Assembly (NCBI GenBank): GCA_014695175.1
Contig: JACJNV010000305.1
Location: forward strand, 1-37,720
Direction of reading: 5' to 3'
Length of the DNA stretch: 37,720 bases
Source: Microcoleus sp. FACHB-DQ6
Lineage (GTDB): Bacteria > Cyanobacteriota > Cyanobacteriia > Cyanobacteriales > Microcoleaceae
The notes under the pieces were generated by a model. The model had not been told where the DNA came from. It saw only the letters and a list, made by a program, of their open reading frames with translations, and made no database searches. The translations under genes were made by a program, and so were the position numbers. This document shows positions 1 to 8,951 of this stretch, piece after piece. Each line of letters starts with the position of its first letter. Within the stretch, counting starts at the first letter, position 1.

Positions 1-196
1 TAATTAACTTGTAGTGTACGTCAGCAGATACTTTTTATTAAAATAAGCTGTCCCGTATCTAAATTGTATTTTTGGGGCGGGCAGGACGCCCAACCCCTAA
101 TCCCCACAAGAATTTCATCACAGTGGAGCCAATTCTTCAATCTAAAATTTAAAATTTAAAATCTAAAATCGACTGACGCACCGTGAGAGGCTACTA
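1..196. other. Intergenic region with dispersed repeats, no gene
   Basis: I see no coding region here. It holds a copy of the GGCGGGC-GGACGCCC...CCCCACAAGAA dispersed repeat (about 76-112) and a run of A/T-rich heptamers of the AATYTAA type (about 137-170). Both families recur between genes elsewhere in the window. Confidence 0.6.
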
Positions 197-628
197 CTAA
201 ACTGTATCGCCAACTTCAGCGTATTCGCTGCGACCAAAAATTGCTTCAGCTTCACAGTAATACTTGAACTCAAGTATATTGTGGAAAGGGTCTTCTAAGA
301 AGAAAGTACGGTGTTCTGTAGGCAAACCGACAAATCGCCGTCTCGGTTCTTGATAGAAATTTAAGTTGTTTTGCTGGGCTTTCTCTAATAACGCTTCCCA
401 GTCAGCTTCGGAAGTAAAAATTAACCCAAAATGCCGGGGATAGATGCCTCGCTGAGGCGTCAAAGGTTCGCGGCTGACGTGGGCGACAATTTGATGGCCG
501 CACAAACCCATAATCGCAGAATTTGGCGATTCGCGGCCTAGTTGGCAGCCGAGCCCGTCTACGTAGAACGCTTTGGTTTGGGCAATATCGGTCACCGGGA
601 AGGCAAGATGAAATAAGACTTGGTTCAT
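197..628 (-). CDS. VOC-family (glyoxalase-fold) protein
   Basis: A 143-residue single-domain protein of the vicinal oxygen chelate superfamily. The first beta-alpha-beta unit is seen in FHLAFPVTDIAQTKAFY (residues 6-22) and the second in RHFGLIF...DWEALL (65-81), ending with the typical DPFHNILEFK strand. Likely metal ligands are His7, His66 and Glu120, the usual VOC positions. Length fits a stand-alone VOC subunit that would act as a dimer. The substrate cannot be told: lactoylglutathione lyase, dioxygenase and resistance proteins share this fold. Its start lies only 11 bases from the divergent DUF92 gene, so its promoter must overlap that gene. A cytoplasmic enzyme is expected, as no signal peptide is visible. 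Confidence 0.85.
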   Translation of the reverse strand: MNQVLFHLAFPVTDIAQTKAFYVDGLGCQLGRESPNSAIMGLCGHQIVAHVSREPLTPQRGIYPRHFGLIFTSEADWEALLEKAQQNNLNFYQEPRRRFVGLPTEHRTFFLEDPFHNILEFKYYCEAEAIFGRSEYAEVGDTV

Positions 629-639
629 GGAGGTACTAA

Positions 640-1452
640 ATGCAGAATTCAGAATTGTTCTTTAATTATTTATCTTGGTCTAATCCTTGGTTGAGGGCGA
701 TCGCCCTAAATACAGTTTTACTCGCGATCGCCACCATTGCTCCTAAAAAATTGCTCACTCCCGCTGGCCAATTTCACGGCTGGGTATTGGGCGTGCTCAT
801 CTGGGGCTGTTTGGGATGGCAAGGCTATGCTGTGGTGATGTTTTACTTTCTTGTCGGATCGGGAGTTACCCGCATTGGCAAAGCCCAAAAAGAAGCAGAA
901 GGCATAGCCGAAAAGCGTTCAGGCGCCAGAGGCCCAGAAAATGTCTGGGGTTCGGCTTTAACCGCGACTCTTTGCGCTTTGGGAGTTTTGGCATTATCTA
1001 TTTTAGGAGATACAGGCAAAATGTCTGTGCCACAAGATGCTATTTCGCTGTTATTGCTGGGTTACGCGGCGAGTTTTTGCACCAAACTTTCCGATACCAG
1101 CGCCAGCGAAATCGGCAAAGCTTACGGGAAGCGGACTTTTTTGATTACCAGCTTGCAGCCTGTACCTAGGGGTACCGAAGGGGCCGTAAGTTTGGAAGGA
1201 ACGATCGCGGGTATTGTCGGCTCGATCCTGATTGCGCTTTTGAGTTGGGCCGTCGGTTTAATTGACTTGACAGGAATTCTTTTTTGTGTTATGGCGGCTT
1301 TTATTGCCACGAACATCGAGAGTGTGATAGGGGCGACGGTGCAATCAAAGTTTGAGTGGCTGACCAACGAGGTAGTAAATTTTTTCAATACACTCATAGG
1401 AGCGATCGCAGCGATTATTTTAGCGGCGACCTGGAGAGCTTTTTTAGCTTAG
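640..1452 (+). CDS. DUF92 / TIGR00297 membrane protein, phytyl-phosphate kinase (VTE6) homologue
   Basis: A 270-residue hydrophobic protein with about six membrane segments. It contains the family's conserved soluble stretch RSGARGPENVWGSALTATLCAL (around residues 93-114) and the YAASFCTKLSDTSASEIGKAYGKRTFLIT region (142-170), which carries the Asp/Ser/Glu cluster expected of CTP-dependent prenol-phosphate kinases. Plant VTE6 and its cyanobacterial homologue belong to this family. VTE6 phosphorylates phytyl-phosphate to phytyl-diphosphate, salvaging chlorophyll phytol for tocopherol and phylloquinone synthesis; assigning that activity here is inference from family. The start is supported by GGAGG at 629-633, six bases before the ATG. 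A hairpin follows the stop codon. Confidence 0.85.
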   Translation: MQNSELFFNYLSWSNPWLRAIALNTVLLAIATIAPKKLLTPAGQFHGWVLGVLIWGCLGWQGYAVVMFYFLVGSGVTRIGKAQKEAEGIAEKRSGARGPENVWGSALTATLCALGVLALSILGDTGKMSVPQDAISLLLLGYAASFCTKLSDTSASEIGKAYGKRTFLITSLQPVPRGTEGAVSLEGTIAGIVGSILIALLSWAVGLIDLTGILFCVMAAFIATNIESVIGATVQSKFEWLTNEVVNFFNTLIGAIAAIILAATWRAFLA

Positions 1453-1478
1453 TTAATCTTGGACGCATTCGCGACCCA

Positions 1479-1545
1479 AGAAACCTGGTTTTTTACGATA
1501 ATTGAAGGCATTAACGCAGTATTTTTAGAAAAAAACCAGGTTTCT
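1479..1545. repeat. Long inverted repeat after the DUF92 gene, possible terminator
   Basis: AGAAACCTGGTTTTTT (1479-1494) is matched perfectly by AAAAAACCAGGTTTCT (1530-1545), 16 bp arms with a 35-base spacer, starting 27 bases after the DUF92 stop. The AGAAACC-GGTTTCT core is a dispersed family: related half-copies occur near 2930 and 8835-8870. It could end transcription from the DUF92 gene. Confidence 0.6.
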
Positions 1546-1564
1546 GCCTCCCGGGCTATTAGTT

Positions 1565-1623
1565 ATTAACTATTAGTCATTAGTCTCAAGCAATCAACTC
1601 ATGACTAATGATTAATAGCTAAT
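1565..1623. terminator. Imperfect hairpin between convergent genes (hetR terminator candidate)
   Basis: The segments 1565-1585 and 1603-1623 form an imperfect inverted repeat (18 of 21 positions pair by eye), built on ATTAGT/ACTAAT units. It lies 5 bases beyond the hetR stop and between convergent transcription units, so it could serve as a terminator for the minus-strand hetR transcript. There is no clean T-run. Confidence 0.45.
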
Positions 1624-1627
1624 CAAA

Positions 1628-3170
<1,543 letters not shown>

Positions 3171-3216
3171 AAAACCGCCACCTACTAGAATCTATCTCTA
3201 GGTAGATGGCGGTTCC
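3171..3216 (-). terminator. Intrinsic terminator of patX copy 1
   Basis: AACCGCCA (3173-3180) pairs with TGGCGGTT (3207-3214), with further pairing inside the stem. Read on the minus strand, the hairpin ends in GGCGGTTTTG. It lies about 170 bases past the patX copy 1 stop. An equivalent hairpin sits about 827 bases away after patX copy 2. Confidence 0.7.
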
Positions 3217-3386
3217 CCGTTTATATGCTAAAATTTATCACAAAAAAAATAATCTCCTCAGAACTGTCCACAAAAAGTGCAGTTGTCGCTTAACCTGAAA
3301 AAATAGAATCCCAGAAAATCCGATCGCGCGATCGAATGAACGCCCCGAAGCAACTCAGTTGTGGTCATCACTTGCGTCCAGTGCCA

Positions 3387-3614
3387 TTAGAAATCTTGTA
3401 GCGGATGAGTGTAAACAGTAGGCTCAGTAAAATTCCTGCGTCCGCTGCCGCTCTGAGGACGGCGATTGCCCTTATGTTGAGTTTGGGCTGACAACATATA
3501 TTGGGCGGTGGCAGTTTCGAGCATGGGGAGTGAAGATTCAAAAGCTTGAGCGGCGCTGGCACTCAAGGTAATGCCCAACAGGCTCAGTAAAGCAATTGCA
3601 GTGTAGGTTTTCAT
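3387..3614 (-). CDS. patX: PatX-family secreted peptide precursor, copy 1, with degenerate SGSGR motif
   Basis: A 75-residue precursor with a hydrophobic N-terminus (residues 4-24) and an Ala-Gln-Ala-type signal peptidase site before FES, then a polar tail. The pentapeptide position (55-59) reads SGSGR followed by Arg, instead of the RGSGR that blocks HetR DNA binding. Codon 55 is AGC (Ser) here and AGA (Arg) in copy 2. It aligns without gaps to copy 2 (47 of 75 residues identical). PatX genes are known to precede hetR in many filamentous cyanobacteria, and this one lies upstream of hetR on the same strand with its own hairpin terminator. Whether the altered peptide still binds HetR, acts as a decoy, or is inactive cannot be told. 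Confidence 0.85.
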   Translation of the reverse strand: MKTYTAIALLSLLGITLSASAAQAFESSLPMLETATAQYMLSAQTQHKGNRRPQSGSGRRNFTEPTVYTHPLQDF

Positions 3615-3663
3615 GGGTAGTATTAGTCTCAGTATCTATTTAGAGATACGACATTTACCCAGC

Positions 3664-3691
3664 CTGATCAGGATAAATTTCCCTGAAATTA
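3664..3691 (-). promoter_or_regulatory. Conserved inverted-repeat element upstream of patX copy 1
   Basis: The plus-strand sequence GATCAGGATAAATTTC is identical in front of both patX copies. It runs into an inverted repeat, here AATTTC-cct-GAAATT (3676-3681 and 3685-3690). The element starts about 60 bases before the ATG in both copies. Conservation between diverged duplicates suggests a shared operator or promoter part; the binding protein is unknown. Confidence 0.5.
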
Positions 3692-3703
3692 TCAAACTAT
3701 AGA

Positions 3704-3729
3704 ATCAGGAATCAGGAATCAGGAATCAG
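3704..3729. repeat. Short tandem repeat AATCAGG
   Basis: About three and a half tandem copies of the heptamer AATCAGG lie between the two patX genes. It is the same length class as the other heptanucleotide repeats in the window. Confidence 0.7.
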
Positions 3730-3996
3730 AAGGAAAAAGAAAGAAGGAATCAGGCTTTAGTTAAGCTATCGCGCATTTAAATTGTCTCCTAAAATCCTTG
3801 TATAAAAAGCGGAAAATTATCTTTCCCTCTCCCTTTGTCAAGCTCACCTCCTCCCGAAGCAACAGACACTTTAGATGCGTAGCATCTGATCTATGAGAGC
3901 AGTCACAAGTCGATGTAAAATGGAATCAATAAAATCTCTGGCTTCACTAATAAAAAAAATCCTAATTGCACTACCCAGACGGTTGCAATAATATAC

Positions 3997-4042
3997 AAAA
4001 CCGCCAAATACAAGATTCAATCTCTCGATAGATGGCGGTTTA
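3997..4042 (-). terminator. Intrinsic terminator of patX copy 2
   Basis: AAACCGCCA (3998-4006) pairs with TGGCGGTTT (4033-4041); on the minus strand the hairpin is followed by TTTTGTATAT. It matches the copy 1 terminator in sequence and distance from its gene, showing that the duplicated unit included gene and terminator. Confidence 0.7.
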
Positions 4043-4212
4043 AGGTTTATATGCTATCATCACTCACATAAAAGAAGATCCTAATGACTGTAAACAAGAA
4101 ATGCAGTTGCCTTGGAAACCTGAAAAACTAGCATCCCAGAAAATCAAATTGAGCGCTAGACACGGGCGGCAGAAACTAACTCAATAACGGAAATCGCTTT
4201 CGTCCAATGTCA

Positions 4213-4440
4213 TTAAAATGCTTGTAGTTGATGAGTGTAAAGATTAGGCTCAATGAACTCTCGGCGTCCGCTGCCTCTTTCTGGAGAACGATCGCCCCTT
4301 TGTTCGGTTTGGGCGGATAAAATGTATGAAGCGGTGGCAACTTCGAGCAGTCCGACGAGGGATTCAAAGGCTCGAACGACAGTGGCGCTCAAAGTAACGC
4401 CCAAAAGACTGTGTAAAGCAATTGGTGTGTAAGTTTGCAT
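4213..4440 (-). CDS. patX: PatX-family secreted peptide precursor, copy 2, with intact ERGSGR motif
   Basis: A 75-residue precursor with a hydrophobic leader (residues 5-24) and the full ERGSGRR motif at residues 54-60, the hexapeptide known from Anabaena PatS to bind the HetR hood domain and release it from DNA. Processed RGSGR peptide is known to pass between cells in filaments; processing here is inference. The leader is less canonical than in copy 1: the predicted cleavage region reads VVRA before FES. It lies about 1.7 kb upstream of hetR on the same strand, downstream of the FAD oxidoreductase gene and separated from it by a 98-base gap that holds the shared upstream element. This is the copy most likely to be functional. 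Confidence 0.9.
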   Translation of the reverse strand: MQTYTPIALHSLLGVTLSATVVRAFESLVGLLEVATASYILSAQTEQRGDRSPERGSGRREFIEPNLYTHQLQAF

Positions 4441-4489
4441 GGGGTTAGTATCCGTGTCATTGTCTATTAACTGATACGGACTCTCCCCG

Positions 4490-4518
4490 ATCGATCAGGA
4501 TAAATTTCTGTGAAATTT
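4490..4518 (-). promoter_or_regulatory. Conserved inverted-repeat element upstream of patX copy 2
   Basis: GATCAGGATAAATTTC is shared exactly with copy 1. The inverted repeat is perfect here: AAATTTC (4502-4508), three bases, GAAATTT (4512-4518). It lies about 60-78 bases before the ATG, as in copy 1. Confidence 0.5.
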
Positions 4519-4538
4519 TCGGATCTCTGCAAAAAACC

Positions 4539-6353
4539 TTACCTCTTCAATTCTACGGATTCCGCCAGCAGCCAAGCGCCTGCCGAATTCAGCCTACCCC
4601 ACACTGTCAGAGGCTTTTCGGTTTCGCAATTCTGTAAAAATCTGTCGGTTTCCGAGTCCAAAGTCACGAGTTGCCAAGTTTGACCGGCTACAGATACGGG
4701 ACTTGTCAGCGTTAGTGTCCAGTCTTGTTCGCCGAGGCGACGGAAAATGCCCGAAAATTGGCTGTGGGTATTTGCTGTTTGGCTGCTTTGTTTCTCTACT
4801 GACTCCTGACATTCGCCGCTGGCGGGATATGCTTCAGGTCGATCGAGATAATAGCGTTGCCAGTCGAGCCAGTCCGATCGATCCCGTGTCAAATTAAATA
4901 AGGGAATAACTGCCGCACTCGCCTCGGAATCTTGCAGCAAAGCTTCCTGCAAAACTCTCACCGGCAACTCCCGCGGCTGACATCCAGATTCCGCGCACAA
5001 AGCCGCCGCCATCCCCGCCGCCTGTCCAATATTCATTACCGTCGGCTGCAAGCGAGTTGCACCGTTGGCGATGTGAGAGACGGAAATATTTTTTTCGCAG
5101 ACTAGCAAACCGTCTGTACTCGCAGGAATTAGGGCGCTGTAAGGAATGGTAAACGGAGTTCCCGTCCAGCGGCCGCCCCAGCGAATGGATTTGGGCTGCA
5201 AGGGAATGTCGCCACTGGGGTAGTGGTGGTCGTTGGCATAGTTGCCGAGCGCAATTGTTTCACAAATACCCTCAGAATTTATCGGCAACTTCGCGACTCT
5301 TCCGCCGGCAATAGGCAAAATATCTTGTTCTATGACTGTACTCATCCCTCGCAAGCGGCGACTTTCTCGGTAGTAAGGATGTAAGGCAAAAGAACGAAGA
5401 AGGGAATAATTGTGTGGATTTTCGCTCGTTGAAATGGGGAAAATATTCTGTGCTAAGCCGTAGCGGGGGCCGAGTTGCGTTTGAATGAAGCGGGCGAAAC
5501 TTTGAGTATGCCAGAGACTTTCTTGCAGGAATTCTTGTCGAGATGCTTCAGATTTAATGAGTCGATCAACCCCTTCACCATAATCATTACCTCGAATCGG
5601 CCAATTAATCATCAACAATCCGCCCGGAAGCCTGCCGTAATTGAGAAATTGTTCGGGGGTGTAACCGTCCCAAGCACCGAGAAATCGATCGGGATTGTCA
5701 ACAGGCGGCGCGGGAATTTCTGGCCCGGCCGCACCTTTACCAAAATCCTGCATGATGGCCACCCAAGTCGGAGCTTGCACCGAATAGCTCTCTGTGAGAG
5801 TATTAGACGCAGCCGGCGCGCTGGGTTCTCCCCACTCGGCTTGGAATTCCCAACCCCAGCGGTGCCCAACCTCCGCTAAAGCCAGCAAATCTCCCAATTC
5901 CGTTGCATCTAAAGTGATTTTGGCGGAAACCGTAAAATCTGCAAACCGAACGCCAGAAATGCGATCTCCTTCATACAGCACATCGTGAGCTTTTTTTCCA
6001 GAAATCCAGTGCAAGTTCGGCAAACATTTAACCCAATCAGCGAAAATTTCAGCACCAATGCGGGGATCGTAAGTAAAAAAACTGACCCACCCCCAATCCA
6101 AGCCTCCCGGCTGTCGCTGCTGGAGTTCCCGGAGAAACGCGCCCCACAAACCGGTTTGAAAAGCTGCTAATTCATTGCCATCGGGGGCCGAAACGCCTGC
6201 GGCAGTCAGCATTCCTCCCAGCCAGGGGAATTCGCTTACTAAAATAGTTTTGGCACCTCGGCGGGCTGCTTGCACGGCTGCTGCAGTGCCGCCGGTGCCG
6301 CCACCGACTACCAAAACATCTGCTTTTAAGACCGAAGACATGGGCAATACCAT
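4539..6353 (-). CDS. FAD-dependent oxidoreductase (FAD_oxidored family)
   Basis: A 604-residue flavoprotein. The N-terminal dinucleotide-binding motif is clear: ADVLVVGGGTGGTAAAVQAA (residues 11-30) with the acidic end of strand 2 in ILVSE. The following PWLGGMLTAAGVSAPDGNE and the later TGTPFTIPYSALIP and MNIGQAAGMAAALCAESG segments are typical of the FAD_oxidored family, whose members are found near the cell surface or in carbohydrate metabolism but mostly lack a defined substrate. I see no signal peptide. ATG codons at 6353 and 6341 are both possible and neither has a strong ribosome site; starting at 6341 removes only four residues. It is transcribed leftward toward the patX genes and diverges from cysC. 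Confidence 0.8.
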   Translation of the reverse strand: MVLPMSSVLKADVLVVGGGTGGTAAAVQAARRGAKTILVSEFPWLGGMLTAAGVSAPDGNELAAFQTGLWGAFLRELQQRQPGGLDWGWVSFFTYDPRIGAEIFADWVKCLPNLHWISGKKAHDVLYEGDRISGVRFADFTVSAKITLDATELGDLLALAEVGHRWGWEFQAEWGEPSAPAASNTLTESYSVQAPTWVAIMQDFGKGAAGPEIPAPPVDNPDRFLGAWDGYTPEQFLNYGRLPGGLLMINWPIRGNDYGEGVDRLIKSEASRQEFLQESLWHTQSFARFIQTQLGPRYGLAQNIFPISTSENPHNYSLLRSFALHPYYRESRRLRGMSTVIEQDILPIAGGRVAKLPINSEGICETIALGNYANDHHYPSGDIPLQPKSIRWGGRWTGTPFTIPYSALIPASTDGLLVCEKNISVSHIANGATRLQPTVMNIGQAAGMAAALCAESGCQPRELPVRVLQEALLQDSEASAAVIPLFNLTRDRSDWLDWQRYYLDRPEAYPASGECQESVEKQSSQTANTHSQFSGIFRRLGEQDWTLTLTSPVSVAGQTWQLVTLDSETDRFLQNCETEKPLTVWGRLNSAGAWLLAESVELKR

Positions 6354-6647
6354 TTTAGATTTTAGATTAAGGTGATGAGTGCGCTACGGATAGATGTTCG
6401 GCGTTGGCGATCGCGAAGTGAATTTTAGTGTGTAAAGACTTGACAAATAATAAATCGGGAATTATGCAGGGATCGCACAATTTTGTTACTAAATCACTGC
6501 AGGAGCGATCGCAACTTTTGATTTGTCATTTTTGGTGCGCCAATATTGGCAATATGACACCGCGAATAACGATAATAGAAAAAAGGGAACAGCATCTATA
6601 AAGTTTTACGTCTTAATAATTTCTGAGTTAGTAATTAACGGCTGAAA

Positions 6648-7172
6648 ATGGAAAAAGGTTTTATTTTGTGGTTCACCGGGCTGAGCGGTTCCGGCAAGAC
6701 AACTATCACCAAAGCTCTCGAACCCGAATTGAAGGCAAGAGGTTGCAAAGTTGAAATATTGGATGGAGATGTCGTTCGCACCAACTTGTCAAAAGGTTTG
6801 GGATTTAGCCAAGAAGACCGAGATACTAATATTCGGCGGATTGGATTTGTCGCTCACCTGCTGAGCCGCAATGGAGTAGCGGTAATGACCGCAGCTATTA
6901 GCCCCTACAGAGCAATTCGCGACGAAATTAGAGCAATGGAGCCCAATTTTGTTGAAGTATATATCACAGCGCCGTTAGAAGTGTGCGAAGGTCGCGATGT
7001 CAAAGGGCTATACGCTAAGGCCAGAGCAGGAGAAATTAAGGGTTTTACGGGAATTGACGATCCTTATGAAGAACCGCTCAATCCTGAGATTATTTGTTAC
7101 ACAGAGCGAGAAAGTGTGGAAGAGAGTGTTAAAAAAGTTCTAAGCAAGTTAGAAGACTTGGGTTACATTTGA
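6648..7172 (+). CDS. cysC: Adenylyl-sulfate (APS) kinase
   Basis: Converts adenylyl-sulfate and ATP to PAPS, the donor for sulfate reduction or for sulfotransferases. The 174-residue protein has the P-loop GLSGSGKTT (11-19), LDGDVVR (38-44), the [12 protein letters not shown] helix, the ISPYRAIRD motif with Ser85 (the phospho-acceptor position in the family), and [27 protein letters not shown]. Length is normal for a stand-alone CysC. It is followed after 37 bases by polysaccharide export genes on the same strand. Cyanobacteria can reduce sulfate without a CysC-dependent step in some cases, so a role in sulfating exopolysaccharide is plausible, but no sulfotransferase lies in this window. Confidence 0.95.
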   Translation: MEKGFILWFTGLSGSGKTTITKALEPELKARGCKVEILDGDVVRTNLSKGLGFSQEDRDTNIRRIGFVAHLLSRNGVAVMTAAISPYRAIRDEIRAMEPNFVEVYITAPLEVCEGRDVKGLYAKARAGEIKGFTGIDDPYEEPLNPEIICYTERESVEESVKKVLSKLEDLGYI

Positions 7173-7209
7173 TGGTGGCGGGGTAGGAAGCGGATAGGGG
7201 CAAAAGGCG

Positions 7210-8808
7210 ATGGTGAGCAAAAACTATTCAAAATTCAATACTGTCAAAGGTTTCACGGTCAAATTTTTAACAGTGTCAGCGCTGGCTGCGGGTTCATCTC
7301 CGGGGATGGCCCAGTTTTTGCCTCCTCCTCCTGCTTTCTCTCCTCCTCCTCCTCCTCCTGGTTCTGCTGTTCCCGTACCCGTGCCTCCTGTTCAGGGATT
7401 TCCGGCGATTCCGGCAAGTGCACCTTCAAGTGTACGATCGGAAGTTTACACTTTGGGAGCGGGCGATCGTATTCAAATGGACATCTTCAACGTCCCGGAA
7501 TACAGCGGCCCCAACGGTCAACACCAAGTACAGGCAGACGGTTCCCTGAATTTGCCGTTAATTGGCAGCGTTTCGGTGTACGGGATGACCCTAGAACAAG
7601 CTTCTAATGCTGTTAAAGACAAATACGGCAAATACCTCAAACGTCCTTGGATTACCCTGAAATTGCTGGCACCGCGTCCTTTGCAAATTGCGATCGCGGG
7701 CGAAATCAACCGCCCCGGCGCCTATACAATATCCTCAGCAGCAGGCCCCGGAGGCACAGCAGAGCAAATGGGAACTCAAATGCCAACGATATCGCGGGCT
7801 CTGCGAATGGCCGGTGGAATTACCCAGTCAGCAGACGTGCGGCAAATCAAAATCCGGCGCCCCCAACGTAACGCACCGGAACAAATTATTAGTGTGGATT
7901 TGTGGGAATTATTGCAAAACGGCGATTTGCGGGCCGATATGACTTTGCGCGACGGCGATACTATATTTATTCCCACTGTAACTAGCCTCAACCGCCAAGA
8001 AGCACCGACTTTAGCAGTAGCTAACATTACCGGACAAAGCACTCAACCAATTAATATTGCTGTGGTGGGCGAAGTCACTCGCCCCGGTACTTATACTTTG
8101 GCAAAAGAGACTCAAAGTAGGGTACAAGAGAATGAAATGGGTGAAAATTCTGGTTTGTTTGCTGCCAGCGAAACCAACAGCGGGGAAACTGTTTTGCAGC
8201 AAACTGTAACGAGGGCAATTAAAATGGCGGGCGGCATTACGCCGGTAGCTGATATCAGACAAATACAAGTTCGCCGCCTGACACGGGCGGGTACAGAACA
8301 AATTATTAATGTGAATTTGTGGCAACTTTTGGAAGGGGCAGATGTATCCCAAGATTTAGCGCTGCAACAGGGAGATACGGTAATCGTTCCCAAAGCCGAA
8401 AATCTCGATGCAGTCCAAGACGAACAAGTTGCTAATTCTAATTTTTCACCGGATACGATTAAGGTGAACATTGTGGGAGAAGTCGTGAAACCGGGAGCGA
8501 TTGCGGTGGTTCCCAACACTACTTTAAATCAAGCGCTGGTAGCAGCGGGAGGTTTTAATAAAGCGCGCGCTCAAATGGATTCGGTGGATTTAATTCGCCT
8601 CAATCCTAACGGCACAGTTTCCCAGCTAACTGTTAAGGTTAATTTTTCTGCAACAGCCAATGAAGAATCTAATCCCAAACTGCAAAATAATGATGTAATT
8701 ATGGTAAGGCGATCGGGTCGCGCTACGTTCTCGGATAATGTAGGCGGGACTCTCGCTCCTCTCAGCCCGCTGTTAGGAATATTTCGGTTGTTCGATATTT
8801 TTCGGTGA
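7210..8808 (+). CDS. Wza-like polysaccharide export protein with SLBB domains
   Basis: An outer-membrane/periplasmic exporter component of 532 residues. A signal peptide is likely (hydrophobic stretch FLTVSALAAGSSPGMAQF around residues 19-36), followed by a Pro-rich segment (about 37-70) with long Pro runs. The Poly_export domain begins at VYTLGAGDRIQMDIF and includes VQADGSLNLPLIGSVSVYGMTLEQA. Three SLBB units follow, each opening with a Gly-Glu-(Ile/Val)-x-(Arg/Lys)-Pro-Gly pattern: GEINRPGAYT, GEVTRPGTYT and GEVVKPGAIA. The first two share long internal similarity (RALRMAGGIT / RAIKMAGGIT; IQVRR). I see no lipobox cysteine, as in many cyanobacterial Wza homologues. It likely works with the next gene, a Wzc-type kinase, to build or export capsule or slime. 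Confidence 0.92.
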   Translation: MVSKNYSKFNTVKGFTVKFLTVSALAAGSSPGMAQFLPPPPAFSPPPPPPGSAVPVPVPPVQGFPAIPASAPSSVRSEVYTLGAGDRIQMDIFNVPEYSGPNGQHQVQADGSLNLPLIGSVSVYGMTLEQASNAVKDKYGKYLKRPWITLKLLAPRPLQIAIAGEINRPGAYTISSAAGPGGTAEQMGTQMPTISRALRMAGGITQSADVRQIKIRRPQRNAPEQIISVDLWELLQNGDLRADMTLRDGDTIFIPTVTSLNRQEAPTLAVANITGQSTQPINIAVVGEVTRPGTYTLAKETQSRVQENEMGENSGLFAASETNSGETVLQQTVTRAIKMAGGITPVADIRQIQVRRLTRAGTEQIINVNLWQLLEGADVSQDLALQQGDTVIVPKAENLDAVQDEQVANSNFSPDTIKVNIVGEVVKPGAIAVVPNTTLNQALVAAGGFNKARAQMDSVDLIRLNPNGTVSQLTVKVNFSATANEESNPKLQNNDVIMVRRSGRATFSDNVGGTLAPLSPLLGIFRLFDIFR

Positions 8809-8951
8809 TTTGAAGAGACTGGCACTAACACCTAAGAAACCCGCTTTCTAGAAAAAATTGCGGTTTGGGAATGAAATATCGAGGAATCAACCGGTTTCCT
8901 GGAACTCCGCCACCAATACAGACGTTTAAACTAATAAGTTGTAGAAATCAA

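Noticed and set aside
8865..8951. Upstream start of the BY-kinase at TTG 8865
   Set aside because: The stretch is a dispersed GAAACCCGCTTTCT-type repeat and gives no conserved sequence; an ATG at 8952 or 9018 is more likely.
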